This document shows positions 53,529 to 62,744 of a stretch of DNA of 64,000 nt, one piece after another. The stretch spans positions 1 through 64,000 of the forward strand of contig JANWXW010000023.1 of the NCBI GenBank assembly GCA_025057315.1, in the 5' to 3' direction. Under the pieces are notes generated by a model, which worked only from the letters and a program-made list of their open reading frames with translations, made no database searches and had not been told where the DNA came from. The stretch's first letter is position 1; each line of letters begins with the position of its first letter. Both the position numbers and the translations under genes were made by a program. Source of the stretch: Myxococcota bacterium. GTDB taxonomy: Bacteria; Myxococcota_A; Polyangia; Palsa-1104; JAEUJZ01.

Positions 53529-55771
53529 GTCTCCCTCTCTGTGGCAGCGGCAGCGAGCACCTGACCCAGGGCAATGCCTCCGTCGCCCGGCGGCACGTGG
53601 AGGTGCCAGATCGGCTCGTACCCTTCCTCTTTCAGGCGACGCACCGCCCGCTCGGTCAGGTAGCGGTTCTGGAAGCAGCCACCCGTGAGCACCACGCGCC
53701 GCTGCCCCAGATGGCGGGCCACAGCGACGATGGCCTCGACCAGCGCGTTGTGAAAGCGCGCTGCCAACAGCGCAGGGGGAACGCCGCGGGTGCGGTCGGC
53801 CAGCAAGGCCTCCACAAGCGGCCCCCAGTCCACTACGATCGGGTTGGCGGCGTGCAGCGCCACAGGGTAGGACTCTATTACCTCTTCCTCTGGCAACATA
53901 TGCTCCAGCTCCAGGGCTGCCTGGGCCTCGTAGGTGGCCCGCTGGCGCACCCCACAGAGCGATGCCACGGCGTCAAAGAGGCGCCCGGCACTGGAGGTGC
54001 GTGGCCCGGCCCGACCCCGCTTGAGCAGCGCCCCGAGCAGCCGCAGCTCCGCCTCTGAAAAGAGGCCAGATTCGGGCGGGTGGCCCAGTTCGTGCAGCAG
54101 CCCGAGCGCTGCACGACGCGGCTCGCGTGCCGCCTGGTCGCCGCCGGGCAGGGGGAAGGTGCGCAGGTGCGCTGCCCGCCGGAAGCCCTCCTTCTCGATG
54201 AGCAAGAACTCCCCTCCCCACAGCGTCCCATCGGAACCGAGGCCCATCCCATCCCAGGCCACGCCCAGCGCCGGCGGACCCAGGCCATGCTCGGCCAAGC
54301 AGGACAGCACATGGGCGTGGTGGTGCTGCACCGCCACCCGAGGCAGACCGGTGGCTTCGGCAAAGCGCGTCGAGTCGTAGTCAGGGTGCAGGTCGTGGAC
54401 CACGGCCGCCGGAGTCTGACCATGGATCGACAGGAGCGCCGAGACGGCCTCGCGGAACGCCGCCCCGGCCTCGGGCGTACCGAGGTCCCCGAGGTGCTGG
54501 CTCAACACCACCGCGTCGCCCCGGGCAAGCGCAACCGTGCTCTTCAGGTGCGCCCCCACGGCCAGCACGGGCCGAAGCGGCCGGCCCACGGACACGGGCA
54601 GCGGGGCCATCCCGCGGGCACGCCGCAACACCAGAGGGCGGCCAGCCACCACCCGCACCACCGAGTCGTCGATGGGGCGGGCGATGGGACGATCGTGGAC
54701 CAGCAGCCTGTCAGCCATGCCCGACAGGCGCCGCAGCGCCTCGGGTCCGCTGGTGCAGATGGGTTCCTCGCTGAGGTTGCCGCTGGTGGCCACCACGGGG
54801 AACTCGAGTTCCCGCATCAGCAGGTAATGCAGCGGCGCCGGCGGCAGCATCACGCCCAGCTCCCGCAGGCCCGGGGCCACCGCCGTCGCGATGCGTCCGC
54901 TGCCAGGCCGACGCCGCAGCAGAACAATGGGTGCATCGGCGCCCGATAGCAACCTCTCCTCGAGCGGCGAGGTGAGGCAGTCCTGCCGGACCGCTGCCAA
55001 GTCCGGATAGAGCAGCGCGAAGGGCTTGTCCGGTCGCCGCTTGCGGGCCCGCAGCCGCCTGACGGCCTCCTCTGAACGGGCATCCACCATAAGATGAAAG
55101 CCCCCCACCCCCAGCACCGCCACCACCTCTCCCTGTCGCAGTGCCGCAGCGGCGCCCAGCAGCGCCGCATCCCCGCTGCACAAGACGGTGCCCCGGCTAT
55201 CCCACAGCGCCAGGGTCGGGCCGCACGCCGGGCAGGCGTTGGGCTGAGCATGGAAGCGGCGGTCCATCGGGTCGTCGTACTCTGCCTGGCACTGACGACA
55301 CATGCGGAACGCCCGCATGGTGGTGCGCTCGCGATCGTAGGGCAAGCCCAGCAGGATGCTAAAGCGCGGTCCGCAGGCGGTGCAGTTGATAAAAGGATAG
55401 CGGTAGCGACGGTCCGCCGGGTCCAGCAGCTCGCGCAGGCAGGCCCCACAGGGGGCCAGGTCAGGCAGCAGGTGCGCCGTGGCCACCCCGACGGTACCGC
55501 TGTCGCGAATGGCAAAGCTCTGCTCTCCCACAGGAGGCAGATAGACGGCCTCGACCCCATCGACGCGACCGGGCGGCGGCGGCTGGCGCACCTGGCGAAG
55601 GAACAGCTCCAGGGCTGCCTCTGGGCCCTCGGCCTCCAGCAACACCCCCTGAGGCGTGTTGCTCACAAAACCCACCACCCCGAGGTCACGGGCCAGGCGC
55701 CAGGCAAACGGCCGGAAGCCGACGCCTTGCACAGCCCCCCGCAGCACGGCGCGCACGCGCAGCGCGCTCAC
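53498..55771 (-). CDS. hypF: Hydrogenase maturation carbamoyltransferase HypF
   Basis: 757 residues, GTG start. Makes carbamoyl-AMP from carbamoyl phosphate and transfers it to HypE. Domains: N-terminal acylphosphatase ('VRAVLRGAVQGVGFRPF', 1-90), two zinc-finger-like parts ('CGACLREL..CTACGPRF' and 'CRQCQAEYDD..CPACGP', about 105-185), a YrdC-like domain (about 200-385), and a C-terminal Kae1-like domain with 'HDLHPDYDSTRFA', 'VQHHHAHVLSCLAEHG' and 'VLTGGCFQNRYLTE'. All expected modules are present. GTGA overlaps the hypA stop. The 3' end reads into the hypC start. Confidence 0.95.
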   Translation of the reverse strand: MSALRVRAVLRGAVQGVGFRPFAWRLARDLGVVGFVSNTPQGVLLEAEGPEAALELFLRQVRQPPPPGRVDGVEAVYLPPVGEQSFAIRDSGTVGVATAHLLPDLAPCGACLRELLDPADRRYRYPFINCTACGPRFSILLGLPYDRERTTMRAFRMCRQCQAEYDDPMDRRFHAQPNACPACGPTLALWDSRGTVLCSGDAALLGAAAALRQGEVVAVLGVGGFHLMVDARSEEAVRRLRARKRRPDKPFALLYPDLAAVRQDCLTSPLEERLLSGADAPIVLLRRRPGSGRIATAVAPGLRELGVMLPPAPLHYLLMRELEFPVVATSGNLSEEPICTSGPEALRRLSGMADRLLVHDRPIARPIDDSVVRVVAGRPLVLRRARGMAPLPVSVGRPLRPVLAVGAHLKSTVALARGDAVVLSQHLGDLGTPEAGAAFREAVSALLSIHGQTPAAVVHDLHPDYDSTRFAEATGLPRVAVQHHHAHVLSCLAEHGLGPPALGVAWDGMGLGSDGTLWGGEFLLIEKEGFRRAAHLRTFPLPGGDQAAREPRRAALGLLHELGHPPESGLFSEAELRLLGALLKRGRAGPRTSSAGRLFDAVASLCGVRQRATYEAQAALELEHMLPEEEVIESYPVALHAANPIVVDWGPLVEALLADRTRGVPPALLAARFHNALVEAIVAVARHLGQRRVVLTGGCFQNRYLTERAVRRLKEEGYEPIWHLHVPPGDGGIALGQVLAAAATERETCALPYPDRS

Positions 55772-56040
55772 GGCACCGGCACCTCCACCTCGATGCTCTC
55801 CAGCACCACGTCCTGCGCACCGGGCTCATCTGGCCCGCTGCAGGACTCGATGGACAACTGGGCCCCCTCGGCCACGGTCCCCTGACTCATGGCGGAAAAA
55901 TGCTCGCGCAGGTGCTCGGCCGACACGTGCGACAGCGCGCCTAGGCGCACCGTGACACCGGTGACCCGCCGTGCCCCCTGCTCGCGGGCCACGCGCTCGA
56001 TCTTGCGAAACAGGTCAGCCATCAGGGACAGCTCGTGCAC
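55768..56040 (-). CDS. hypA: HypA-like hydrogenase nickel-insertion protein lacking the zinc domain
   Basis: 90 residues, GTG start, beginning '[18 protein letters not shown]' with the nickel-binding N-terminal 'MHE' and the family's 'VTVRLGALSHVSAEHLREHF' and 'GTVAEGAQLSIES'. Typical HypA is ~113 residues with a C-terminal CxxC...CxxC zinc finger. Here only one Cys ('ESCSG') follows and the protein ends shortly after, so the zinc-binding domain is missing. The nickel site is kept. hypB (the GTPase partner) is not found in the operon. It overlaps the protease gene by 19 bp. Confidence 0.85.
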   Translation of the reverse strand: MHELSLMADLFRKIERVAREQGARRVTGVTVRLGALSHVSAEHLREHFSAMSQGTVAEGAQLSIESCSGPDEPGAQDVVLESIEVEVPVP

Positions 56041-56489
56041 GGTTGTTCCTCCAGCTCTGCGACGATGCGGGCCGCCGCTTCCTCCACGGCGGATGCCAGG
56101 GCCGGTGATATGCCCTCCCCCGGGGCGAACGACGCTGCCTCGATGGCGTAGACGACCAGGCGCGGCGGCAGCTGACCCAGAGCACGAGCCAGCTCCACCG
56201 CCTGCGCGAGGCCGAGGCCATGGGTCGATGTGGCCCCGAGCGAGGCTGGCAACGGTGCCGCGGTGGCGTCCAGCCGATGGACCGTTCCTGGCGTCCGTCC
56301 CGACCAGGCCGCGTCCACCACCACGGCCAGTTCAGCGCCCTCCCACGCCTGCAGGAGCCCGGCAGCATCCCCGCCCAGCACCCGTACCACCGTCCCGGCC
56401 GGTGCCTGTCGAGCCACGCGCTCCACCACCGCAGGTCCAATGCCATCATCGCCGCGATCTTTGTTACCTATGCCAATGAGAATCTTCAT
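56022..56489 (-). CDS. [NiFe]-hydrogenase large-subunit maturation protease (HycI/HybD family)
   Basis: 155 residues. Endopeptidase that trims the C-terminal tail of the large subunit once Ni is inserted. '[17 protein letters not shown]' opens the protein, with the conserved Asp of the nickel-sensing site, followed by '[11 protein letters not shown]' and 'ATSTHGLGL', matching the family's second and third metal ligands. Its ATG overlaps the large-subunit stop (ATGA), as expected for a dedicated protease. The large subunit's C-terminal residues after 'CATH' are the likely substrate. The last residues 'EEQPCTSCP' carry an extra CxxC not seen in common members. Confidence 0.9.
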   Translation of the reverse strand: MKILIGIGNKDRGDDGIGPAVVERVARQAPAGTVVRVLGGDAAGLLQAWEGAELAVVVDAAWSGRTPGTVHRLDATAAPLPASLGATSTHGLGLAQAVELARALGQLPPRLVVYAIEAASFAPGEGISPALASAVEEAAARIVAELEEQPCTSCP

Positions 56490-57787
56490 TCCCGATCAAG
56501 TTCTAGCCGAAGAAAGTGGGTGGCGCAGGAGATGCAAGGGTCATGGTTGCGGATGGCCTGCTCGCACTCGTGCCGCAGGCGCTCTGTGGGCAGGTCCAGA
56601 CGCGCTTGCACTAGGCGTCGCAGGTCGTCCTCGATGGCCCGCTGGTTTTGTGAGGTCGGCGGCACGATGCGCACCTCGGCCAGGGTCCCATCCGGGCCAA
56701 AGACATACCGGTGGTAGAGGCTGCCCCGCGGTGCCTCAGTGCAGCCGTGCCCGACAGCGCCTGCGGCAGGCGGCGGTAACTCCACGGCTGGCGCCTCCGG
56801 CGGCTCGTAGGCTGCAATCAGCCGCAGCGCTTCGTCGCAGGCGTACAGCACCTCCAGGCTGCGGACGATGATGCTGTGGAAGGGGTTGCGGCAGCCCTGG
56901 TCCAGACCCGCCTCCCGCGCCGCCTCCTGCACCAGGGGGGGAAGTTGCGTGCGGTTCAGGTTGAAGCGCGCCATCGGGCCGGTCAGGTAGATGCCGCCGC
57001 CTCGTCGGAGGCCGTGCAGCGCGTTGGAGTGCGCCACATGCTCCTCGACAAAGTGCTCGGCAAAGTCGGCCACGGCAATGTCTAGCCCCGCCGTAGAGAC
57101 GAGGCGGCCCTCGTTCATTGGGTACTCCTCGGGGTGCCGCAGCGCCACCAACTCATGGTCAAGAGCCATCTCTGGAAATGGGAACTTAGACACCCATTTC
57201 ACTGTCTCCAGAGCGGCCTCGCGCGCCCACTTCAGCTGCTCCTCCAGCGGCGCCAGCTCCCGCCGCGACGGCACGCGGTAGAACCCACCCACGCGGACAT
57301 TGATGGGGTGGATCTCGCGCCCTCCGAGCCGGGCCACAATCTCGTTGCCCGCTTTCTTCAGCGCCAGACCCCGCCGCACGGCCTCTGGCTGATCCCGCGC
57401 CAGCGCGACGGCATCGGGATAGCCAAGGAAGTCTGGGGCGTGAAGCATGTAGATGTGCAGCGTGTGGCTCTCGATCCACTCGCCACAGTAGAGCAGCCGA
57501 CGCAGCAGCCGCAGGGCCCCTCCCACCCGCACCCCAAGAGCATCCTCCAGGGCATGCACTGCGCTCATCTGGTAGGCCACCGGGCAAATGCCACAGATGC
57601 GCGCCACGATGTCCGGCGCCTCGGTGAAAGCCCGCCCCCGCAGAAATGCCTCGAAGAAGCGCGGCGGCTCGAAGATGCGCAGCTGCACCTTTTGCACCTG
57701 TCCACCGCGCACCTTGACATAAAGAGCGCCTTCCCCCTCCACACGCGCCAAATAGTTCACTTGGATGGTCCGCGTGGCTGTGCCCAC
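56486..57787 (-). CDS. hydA: [NiFe]-hydrogenase large (catalytic) subunit, group 3b type
   Basis: 433 residues from a GTG at 57787, preceded by a GGAGG Shine-Dalgarno and 2 bp after the small-subunit stop. Motif L1 'RICGIC' (C65, C68) and L2 near the C-terminus 'DPCISCATH' (C418, C421, H424) provide the four Cys ligands of the Ni-Fe site. After H424 nine residues ('FLRLELDRE') remain, the tail that the maturation protease should remove. Length, the short tail and the hydB-G-D neighbours fit group 3b sulfhydrogenase/NADP-linked cytoplasmic enzymes. An upstream extension of the frame into the small-subunit gene is not coding. Confidence 0.95.
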   Translation of the reverse strand: MGTATRTIQVNYLARVEGEGALYVKVRGGQVQKVQLRIFEPPRFFEAFLRGRAFTEAPDIVARICGICPVAYQMSAVHALEDALGVRVGGALRLLRRLLYCGEWIESHTLHIYMLHAPDFLGYPDAVALARDQPEAVRRGLALKKAGNEIVARLGGREIHPINVRVGGFYRVPSRRELAPLEEQLKWAREAALETVKWVSKFPFPEMALDHELVALRHPEEYPMNEGRLVSTAGLDIAVADFAEHFVEEHVAHSNALHGLRRGGGIYLTGPMARFNLNRTQLPPLVQEAAREAGLDQGCRNPFHSIIVRSLEVLYACDEALRLIAAYEPPEAPAVELPPPAAGAVGHGCTEAPRGSLYHRYVFGPDGTLAEVRIVPPTSQNQRAIEDDLRRLVQARLDLPTERLRHECEQAIRNHDPCISCATHFLRLELDRE

Positions 57788-57789
57788 AG

Positions 57790-58578
57790 CTAGCCCTCCT
57801 CGTGGCGCCGGCTCTCCAGGACAAACGGCTCGGCACCCGCATTGAAGCTGCGGAAGACGCGCAGGAGCTCTGGACGCCGGGCACCCAGGCGCTGCCAGCC
57901 TGCCGCTAGAGCCGCTGTGTTGGGCGTCTCCATCGGACCGTAGCAGCCGTAGCAGCCGCGCCGGTAGCGCGGGCACAGGGCGCCGCACCCGGCATGGGTC
58001 ACTGGTCCCAGGCAGGGCGTGCCCTGCGCGACCATCACGCACACCGTGCCCGCCAGCTTGCACTCGACGCACACGCTGTGTGCCGGCACCGTCGGCCGCC
58101 GCCCCGCCAAAAAGGCGCTCACCACCTCCAGCAGCTGCCGCTTGTTGATGGGGCAACCGCGCAGCTCGAAGTCCACCGGCACGTGCTCAGAGATGGCACT
58201 GGAGCGCGCCAGCGTGCCGATGTAGTCGGCTCGAGCATAGACCACGCCGATGAACTCCTTCACATCACGGAAGTTGCGCAGCGCCTGGATGCCACCGGCG
58301 GTGGCGCAGGCACCGATGGTAACCAGGTATCGCGACAGACGCCGGACCCGCTGGATGCGCTCTACATCGTGCGGTGTCGTCACCGAGCCCTCGACCAGAG
58401 ACAGGTCAAAAGGCCCCCTCCCCATGCGGCTGGAGGCCTCCGGAAAATAGGCGATGTCCACGGCCCCAGCAACTGCCAGCAGTTCGTCCTCGCAGTCCAG
58501 CAGGCTCAGCTGGCAGCCATCGCAGGAGGCAAACTTCCACACTGCCACCCGCGGCCTGCGTCGTGGCCTAGCTGCCAT
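57790..58578 (-). CDS. hydD: [NiFe]-hydrogenase small subunit, group 3b type
   Basis: 262 residues, start '[16 protein letters not shown]'. '[13 protein letters not shown]' (C19, C22) is the proximal cluster motif; further Cys ligands occur in '[10 protein letters not shown]', '[11 protein letters not shown]' and the C-terminal '[11 protein letters not shown]', '[18 protein letters not shown]' and 'GCYGCYGP' segments, consistent with three Fe-S clusters. No twin-arginine signal: a cytoplasmic enzyme. It starts 2 bp after the hydG stop and is followed by the large-subunit gene. Confidence 0.93.
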   Translation of the reverse strand: MAARPRRRPRVAVWKFASCDGCQLSLLDCEDELLAVAGAVDIAYFPEASSRMGRGPFDLSLVEGSVTTPHDVERIQRVRRLSRYLVTIGACATAGGIQALRNFRDVKEFIGVVYARADYIGTLARSSAISEHVPVDFELRGCPINKRQLLEVVSAFLAGRRPTVPAHSVCVECKLAGTVCVMVAQGTPCLGPVTHAGCGALCPRYRRGCYGCYGPMETPNTAALAAGWQRLGARRPELLRVFRSFNAGAEPFVLESRRHEEG

Positions 58579-58580
58579 CG

Positions 58581-59381
58581 CTACAGCTCCCGCACCGACA
58601 ACAGCGGCGCGAGGCGGCTCCACGGCAGCACCGGCCCGTCCTTGCACAGAAAGGCCGGGCCGAGCTGGCAGTGGCCGCACAGACCAATGGCACATTTCAT
58701 GTTCCGCTCCATGGATAGGTAGATGCGCTCCGGCGGGAGGCCCATGCGGAGCAGGTCGCGCGTTACAAAGCGCATCATGATCTCCGGGCCGCACACCATG
58801 GCCACGGCGCGGGCCGGGTCCACCGCCGCCCGCGGCAGCAGCGCGGTCACCACCCCCACGCTGCCCTGCCAGCCACTGACGGGGCTGTCTACCGTCACCT
58901 CCACCTGCATCGCGCGCTGCCAGCGGGCCAGCTCCCGCTGGTAAAGCACATCTGCCGGCGTGCGCGCGCCGTAGCACATCACCAGGTGCCCGTAGCGCTG
59001 CCGGTGACGAATCAAGTGCAAGATGGCCGGCCGCAGCGGTGCTAGACCCAGCCCACCGGCCACCACCAGCACGTCGAGCCCCTCGGCCTCCGCCACCGGC
59101 CACGGTGTGCCGTAGGGCCCCCGTACGCCCACGCCCTCGCCTCGACGCAGCCCGCACAGGGCCTCCGACACCCGCCCGACCGCGCGCACCGTGTGCCGCA
59201 GCACTTCCGGCTGCGCCGGATCGCCGCTGATGGAGATGGCGATCTCTCCAACGCCAAAGGCATAGAGCATGTTGAACTGCCCCGGCGAGAACGGCAGCGG
59301 CGCGTCCCCGGTCAGCTCCAGCGTGACCGTATCGGCCAGCTCGCGCCGCCGCGCGCGCACAACAAAGGGCCGTGGCTGCAT
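58581..59381 (-). CDS. hydG: Hydrogenase FAD/NAD(P)-binding diaphorase subunit, HydG-like
   Basis: 266 residues from the ATG at 59381 (GAGG 8 nt upstream); an earlier ATG at 59402 overlaps the previous gene. FNR-like fold: FAD site '[11 protein letters not shown]', nucleotide site '[15 protein letters not shown]', '[11 protein letters not shown]' and '[13 protein letters not shown]'. A C-terminal [2Fe-2S] motif '[17 protein letters not shown]' (Cx4Cx2Cx7C) completes the pattern of the gamma subunit of sulfhydrogenase. It passes electrons between NAD(P)H and the 4Fe-4S subunit HydB. Confidence 0.92.
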   Translation of the reverse strand: MQPRPFVVRARRRELADTVTLELTGDAPLPFSPGQFNMLYAFGVGEIAISISGDPAQPEVLRHTVRAVGRVSEALCGLRRGEGVGVRGPYGTPWPVAEAEGLDVLVVAGGLGLAPLRPAILHLIRHRQRYGHLVMCYGARTPADVLYQRELARWQRAMQVEVTVDSPVSGWQGSVGVVTALLPRAAVDPARAVAMVCGPEIMMRFVTRDLLRMGLPPERIYLSMERNMKCAIGLCGHCQLGPAFLCKDGPVLPWSRLAPLLSVREL

Positions 59382-59388
59382 TGGAGCC

Positions 59389-59859
59389 TCAGCGCGGAGC
59401 ATGGCCATACACATCAAGCAACCGGAGGCGCGTGGCCCGCAGCCGCTCCGCCAGCAGGCCGGCAAAGCGCCGCAGCAGCGCGTGCCCCACAGCAGCATCG
59501 GTCTCGCACCGGCTGCGCAGGCACTGGCCATCGAAGGCAATGGCCCGGACTGGTAGCACGGCGCGCGCGTCGAACACCCACAGGTGCGGCGGGACCAGCC
59601 ACGACCAGCCCACCACCCCCCCAGCATCTACCGTCTCGATCGTGACCGCGCCGCGGCTGGGCACGAAGGTCTCAATGGCCACGCGGCCCTTGCGCAGCGC
59701 GTAGAAAAAGCTCGCCTCTTGCCCCTCGCGACCCAGCAGCTCACCGGAGGCGAAATGGACGTTCTGGCCGCAGCAAGCGACCACGTCCAGCACCTGCGGC
59801 TCCAGGTCTGCGAAGAAGGGGTGCTCACGGAGCAAGTCGCCGATGGTCTTTTTCTTCAT
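59389..59859 (-). CDS. Cyclic-nucleotide-binding-domain protein in the hydrogenase operon
   Basis: 156 residues from the ATG at 59859, overlapping the hydB stop (ATGA). Single cNMP-binding domain: '[16 protein letters not shown]', '[16 protein letters not shown]', '[13 protein letters not shown]', '[18 protein letters not shown]' and '[15 protein letters not shown]'. A canonical phosphate-binding 'GE.A' with Arg is not clearly present, so nucleotide binding is uncertain. There is no HTH, so it is not a CRP-type regulator. Between hydB and hydG it may be a regulatory subunit of the enzyme. Similar genes are known from some group 3b clusters, from memory. Confidence 0.75.
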   Translation of the reverse strand: MKKKTIGDLLREHPFFADLEPQVLDVVACCGQNVHFASGELLGREGQEASFFYALRKGRVAIETFVPSRGAVTIETVDAGGVVGWSWLVPPHLWVFDARAVLPVRAIAFDGQCLRSRCETDAAVGHALLRRFAGLLAERLRATRLRLLDVYGHAPR

Positions 59860-60995
59860 GCGCTGCCGCCTGGTCCGCGCAGGGCGCGAACCTCCTCGGT
59901 GATGTCGATGCCGACTGGGCACCAGGTGATGCAGCGGCCGCAGCCAACGCAACCCGAGGTGCCAAACTGGTCGATCCACGTCGCCAGCTTGTGCGTCAGC
60001 CACTGTCGATAGCGCGCGCGCACGCTGGGCCGCACGCTGCCGCCGTGTACGTAAGAGAAGTCCAGCGTGAAGCACGAGTCCCAGCGTCGCCATCGCTCGG
60101 CATGCTCACCGCTCAGGTCGCTGGTGTCCTCCACCGTGTGGCAGAAGCAGGTTGGGCACACCAGGGTGCAGTTGGCGCACGTCAGGCAACGCGTGGCAAC
60201 CTCCTGCCAGCGCGGGTGCTCGGGCTGCCCGGTGAGCACCTGGTGAAGGCCAGCCGTATCGAGCCTGCGGCCCATGGATTGGGCGGTCCGCGCCACTACC
60301 TCGGCTGCGGCCTCCACCTCGGCAGGCGTGGCGGCTCTGCCCGCCAGCTCTGCCAGGACCTCCTGCCCGGCGGGCGTGCCGGCGCGTATCAGGTACGACG
60401 GCTGCCCGCGGTCCGGGTCAATCAGCTCGGTCAGCACCAGGTCAAACCCAGCGGTTGCGGCGGGCCCCGTACCCATCGAGACACAGAAGCAGGTGCCGCC
60501 GGCCTCACCACAGTTGACCGCGACGACAAACAGCCGCTCGCGGCGCGCCTGATAGGCCGGATCTGCCCACGCTCCGCCCAAAAGCACCCGGTCTTGCACC
60601 GCGATGGCCGCCAGGTCGCAGGGGCGTGCGCCCAGCAGCGCCTGAGGCGGCATCTGTGCCACCCCACCATGCACCACCAGACCACCCCGCGACCGACGCA
60701 CGCTAAGCAGGCGCTCGGACGGCGGGAACAGCAGCCTTTTGGCCGAATGGGGCCCCACGGCCCAGCCAAAGCGCGCCCGGTCCGCGCGGCGACGCAGACG
60801 GTAGCTGCCGGCCTCCTGTTCGGCGGTCCAGCCCACCGGCAGCTCCGCGGCCGAGCTGATCTCGTCGAGCACGATGGCTCCCTCTCGCACCGTCGGCCCG
60901 ATGACGCGGTAGCCGCGGCGCAACAGCGCCCCCACCAGCGCCTCTAGGCCGTCCTCTGTCAGCATGCGTGGCGGTGGTTGCCCGACCTCGGCCAT
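59856..60995 (-). CDS. hydB: Hydrogenase 4Fe-4S electron-transfer subunit, HydB-like
   Basis: 379 residues from the ATG at 60995 ('[15 protein letters not shown]'); a GTG at 61013 would add six residues. It has the sulfhydrogenase beta-subunit layout: N-terminal region with '[20 protein letters not shown]' and '[20 protein letters not shown]', then two ferredoxin-type Cys groups '[16 protein letters not shown]' (near residue 270) and '[16 protein letters not shown]' (near 355). It relays electrons between HydG and the NiFe module. It is the first gene of the operon and is preceded by an inverted repeat at 61046-61060. Confidence 0.9.
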   Translation of the reverse strand: MAEVGQPPPRMLTEDGLEALVGALLRRGYRVIGPTVREGAIVLDEISSAAELPVGWTAEQEAGSYRLRRRADRARFGWAVGPHSAKRLLFPPSERLLSVRRSRGGLVVHGGVAQMPPQALLGARPCDLAAIAVQDRVLLGGAWADPAYQARRERLFVVAVNCGEAGGTCFCVSMGTGPAATAGFDLVLTELIDPDRGQPSYLIRAGTPAGQEVLAELAGRAATPAEVEAAAEVVARTAQSMGRRLDTAGLHQVLTGQPEHPRWQEVATRCLTCANCTLVCPTCFCHTVEDTSDLSGEHAERWRRWDSCFTLDFSYVHGGSVRPSVRARYRQWLTHKLATWIDQFGTSGCVGCGRCITWCPVGIDITEEVRALRGPGGSA

Positions 60996-61045
60996 ATGCA
61001 CGGCATACAACACAACCGCGCGCGCTGCCTAGTCTTTCTTGTTGA

Positions 61046-61060
61046 TTTGCGCTGCGTAAA
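61046..61060. promoter_or_regulatory. Candidate operator upstream of the hydrogenase operon
   Basis: TTTGCGC-T-GCGTAAA: two 7-bp arms around one base, with a single mismatch between arms. It lies in the divergent region between hydB (start 60995) and a lipoprotein gene, about 50 bp before hydB. A palindrome at this position could bind a regulator of hydrogenase expression. No such regulator gene is in the window. Confidence 0.4.
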
Positions 61061-61172
61061 CATCCGCGGTTGCGCCGCCGCCCTCCGTGAGGCAGACTCT
61101 ATGCGGGTCCCATCGCGGCCGGATTCCTCCGGCTCGCCCTTGGAATCCCAACAGGACACGTTGGAGGAACGC

Positions 61173-62603
61173 TTGCAAGGCAAGTCCATCCTGTCCACAG
61201 TCCCACTGCTGGGTGTGCTGGTGCTCGTTGCTGCCTGCGGACGCTCGCCACCCGATGCGCCCCCTCCTGATGCCGATGACGGGCCGGGGACGCCCGGTTC
61301 GCTGACCCTAGTGACGCCGGCCGCGGCCTTTGTAGCCCGCCAGCTCCTGGTGCAGATCTCAGGCGCCGGCACCCGGTTTGGCGATGCCACGACCGTGGAC
61401 TTTGGCGACCCGGAGGTCCGCGTCCTGAGCACAACCGCGGGCAGCCCGGGCAACCTGCGCGTGCAGCTCGACATCGGCGCCCGCGCCCGCTTTGGCCCAC
61501 ACGATATCACCGTCGTTACGCCAGCCGCTGCCGGCAAGCCTGAAGAGCGCTTGGTGTTGCGCGGTGGCTTGACCCTCCACGCCTCCCTGTCCACGGCCGG
61601 AAGCGCTCCCGGTCAGCCTGTGCCCCAGGGCGGTCTGCTCGACCTGCGCCTGACCAATCTGGACTTCCAGGCCCACCCCTTTGCGCCTGGGAGCCTGCTG
61701 CGCAGCCTGGGCGGCTGCCTGCTGCTCGGCGTGGACGAGGCCTCCCCATCGCTCCTGGTTGGTCCGGCGCTGGTGGATGCCACCGCACCGCCGGGCGGGC
61801 TGGGCGTGATGATAGAAGCTGGCGCCGCGCTCAGCCGAAGTCTGGTCTACGTCTCCGACCCGAACGAGCCCCAGGGGGTGCAGGTGGCACGCCGCCAGGC
61901 GGTGCTGCTTGTCCCCGGTGAGCGCCGCTCTGGTCTGGCCCTGTCTGCGCCCCGTCAGGTCGACCTGTACCGCCTCGTGTCGCCGAGGCCCGACCAAGTG
62001 GTGCAGCTGACCCTGTCCTCCGTCGGAGAGGGCCTGGCCCACAGCGGCTTGCTGGCGGTCCTGTCCGACGCAGCTGGCCGCTTCAGCGCTGGGCACTTCG
62101 TCGTGGCCACCCGGAGCCATGCGTCCCTGCAGGCGGTGGGCCTGCTGCGGCAGCCGGGCGAGCACCACATTGCTCTGCTCACGCCGGACCTGAGCGGGGG
62201 CAGCCAGGGCTATGGCTATGAGCTGACGGCGCATCTGGCCACAGCGCGGCGGATGGGCTCGCTGCGCGAGCCGCCGGGCGGCGACCTGCCGGGCCAGCCC
62301 CTGGTGGACTTGGTCCTCGACGGACCCCTGTTTGCCGACGATGGCGCGGTGGACGCTGCGGCCGATGAGGACTTCATCCGCTTCCGCGCTGCCTCTGCCG
62401 GCTGGGTGCACATCATGGCCACCCATCCAGGCAGCCCGGCTCAGCCCTTGGTATCGGTGGCGAGCGGCGACTGCATCGACGAGCTCCTGCCCTACACCGC
62501 CACCCAGCAGTCCCTCGAGGTGGTTGCTGGAAGGACCTACTGCGCGCGCATCGCCGGCCAGGTCGTGCCCTATCAGCTCGTCCTCACCCCCGCGCTGCCC
62601 TGA
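61173..62603 (+). CDS. Surface lipoprotein with IPT/TIG-like domain, unknown function
   Basis: 476 residues if translation starts at TTG 61173, which has GGAGGA four to five nt upstream and gives an ideal lipoprotein signal ('MQGKSILSTVPLLGVLVLVAAC'-like, lipobox Cys ~21). An ATG at 61101 is the alternative, adding 24 residues. After a Pro/Asp-rich linker, 'SLTLVTPAAAFVARQLLVQI' and 'HDITVVTPAAAG' look like an IPT/TIG-like immunoglobulin-type domain. The rest is beta-rich, and the C-terminus ('DEDFIRFRAASAGWVHIMA') is reminiscent of PPC-type secreted domains. Probably anchored in the outer membrane and surface exposed. No enzyme motif recognised. Confidence 0.65.
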   Translation: MQGKSILSTVPLLGVLVLVAACGRSPPDAPPPDADDGPGTPGSLTLVTPAAAFVARQLLVQISGAGTRFGDATTVDFGDPEVRVLSTTAGSPGNLRVQLDIGARARFGPHDITVVTPAAAGKPEERLVLRGGLTLHASLSTAGSAPGQPVPQGGLLDLRLTNLDFQAHPFAPGSLLRSLGGCLLLGVDEASPSLLVGPALVDATAPPGGLGVMIEAGAALSRSLVYVSDPNEPQGVQVARRQAVLLVPGERRSGLALSAPRQVDLYRLVSPRPDQVVQLTLSSVGEGLAHSGLLAVLSDAAGRFSAGHFVVATRSHASLQAVGLLRQPGEHHIALLTPDLSGGSQGYGYELTAHLATARRMGSLREPPGGDLPGQPLVDLVLDGPLFADDGAVDAAADEDFIRFRAASAGWVHIMATHPGSPAQPLVSVASGDCIDELLPYTATQQSLEVVAGRTYCARIAGQVVPYQLVLTPALP

Positions 62604-62609
62604 TGGGCC

Positions 62610-62646
62610 CACCCCCCATCGCTGGGGGGGGTGTCCCCGGGTTTTT
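62610..62646 (+). terminator. Probable rho-independent terminator
   Basis: An 8-bp stem CACCCCCC/GGGGGGTG (62610-62617 with 62626-62633) lies six bases after the lipoprotein stop. A short U-run (TTTTT, 62642-62646) follows, but eight bases separate it from the stem, so termination efficiency is uncertain. Confidence 0.4.
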
Positions 62647-62744
62647 GCCCCCCTGCGGCCTCTAGCTGTGTGAAATTCGAGGAGCACACAGAGGGCCTGA
62701 CTTTTGCTGTGGCCTCTTGCGCTCTCTCACGTAGGAGGCAACTC

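Noticed and set aside
59389..60093. Longer cNMP-domain protein with an extra 78 residues
   Set aside because: The added part is Arg/His-rich antisense of hydB; the ATG at 59859 overlaps the hydB stop as elsewhere in the operon.
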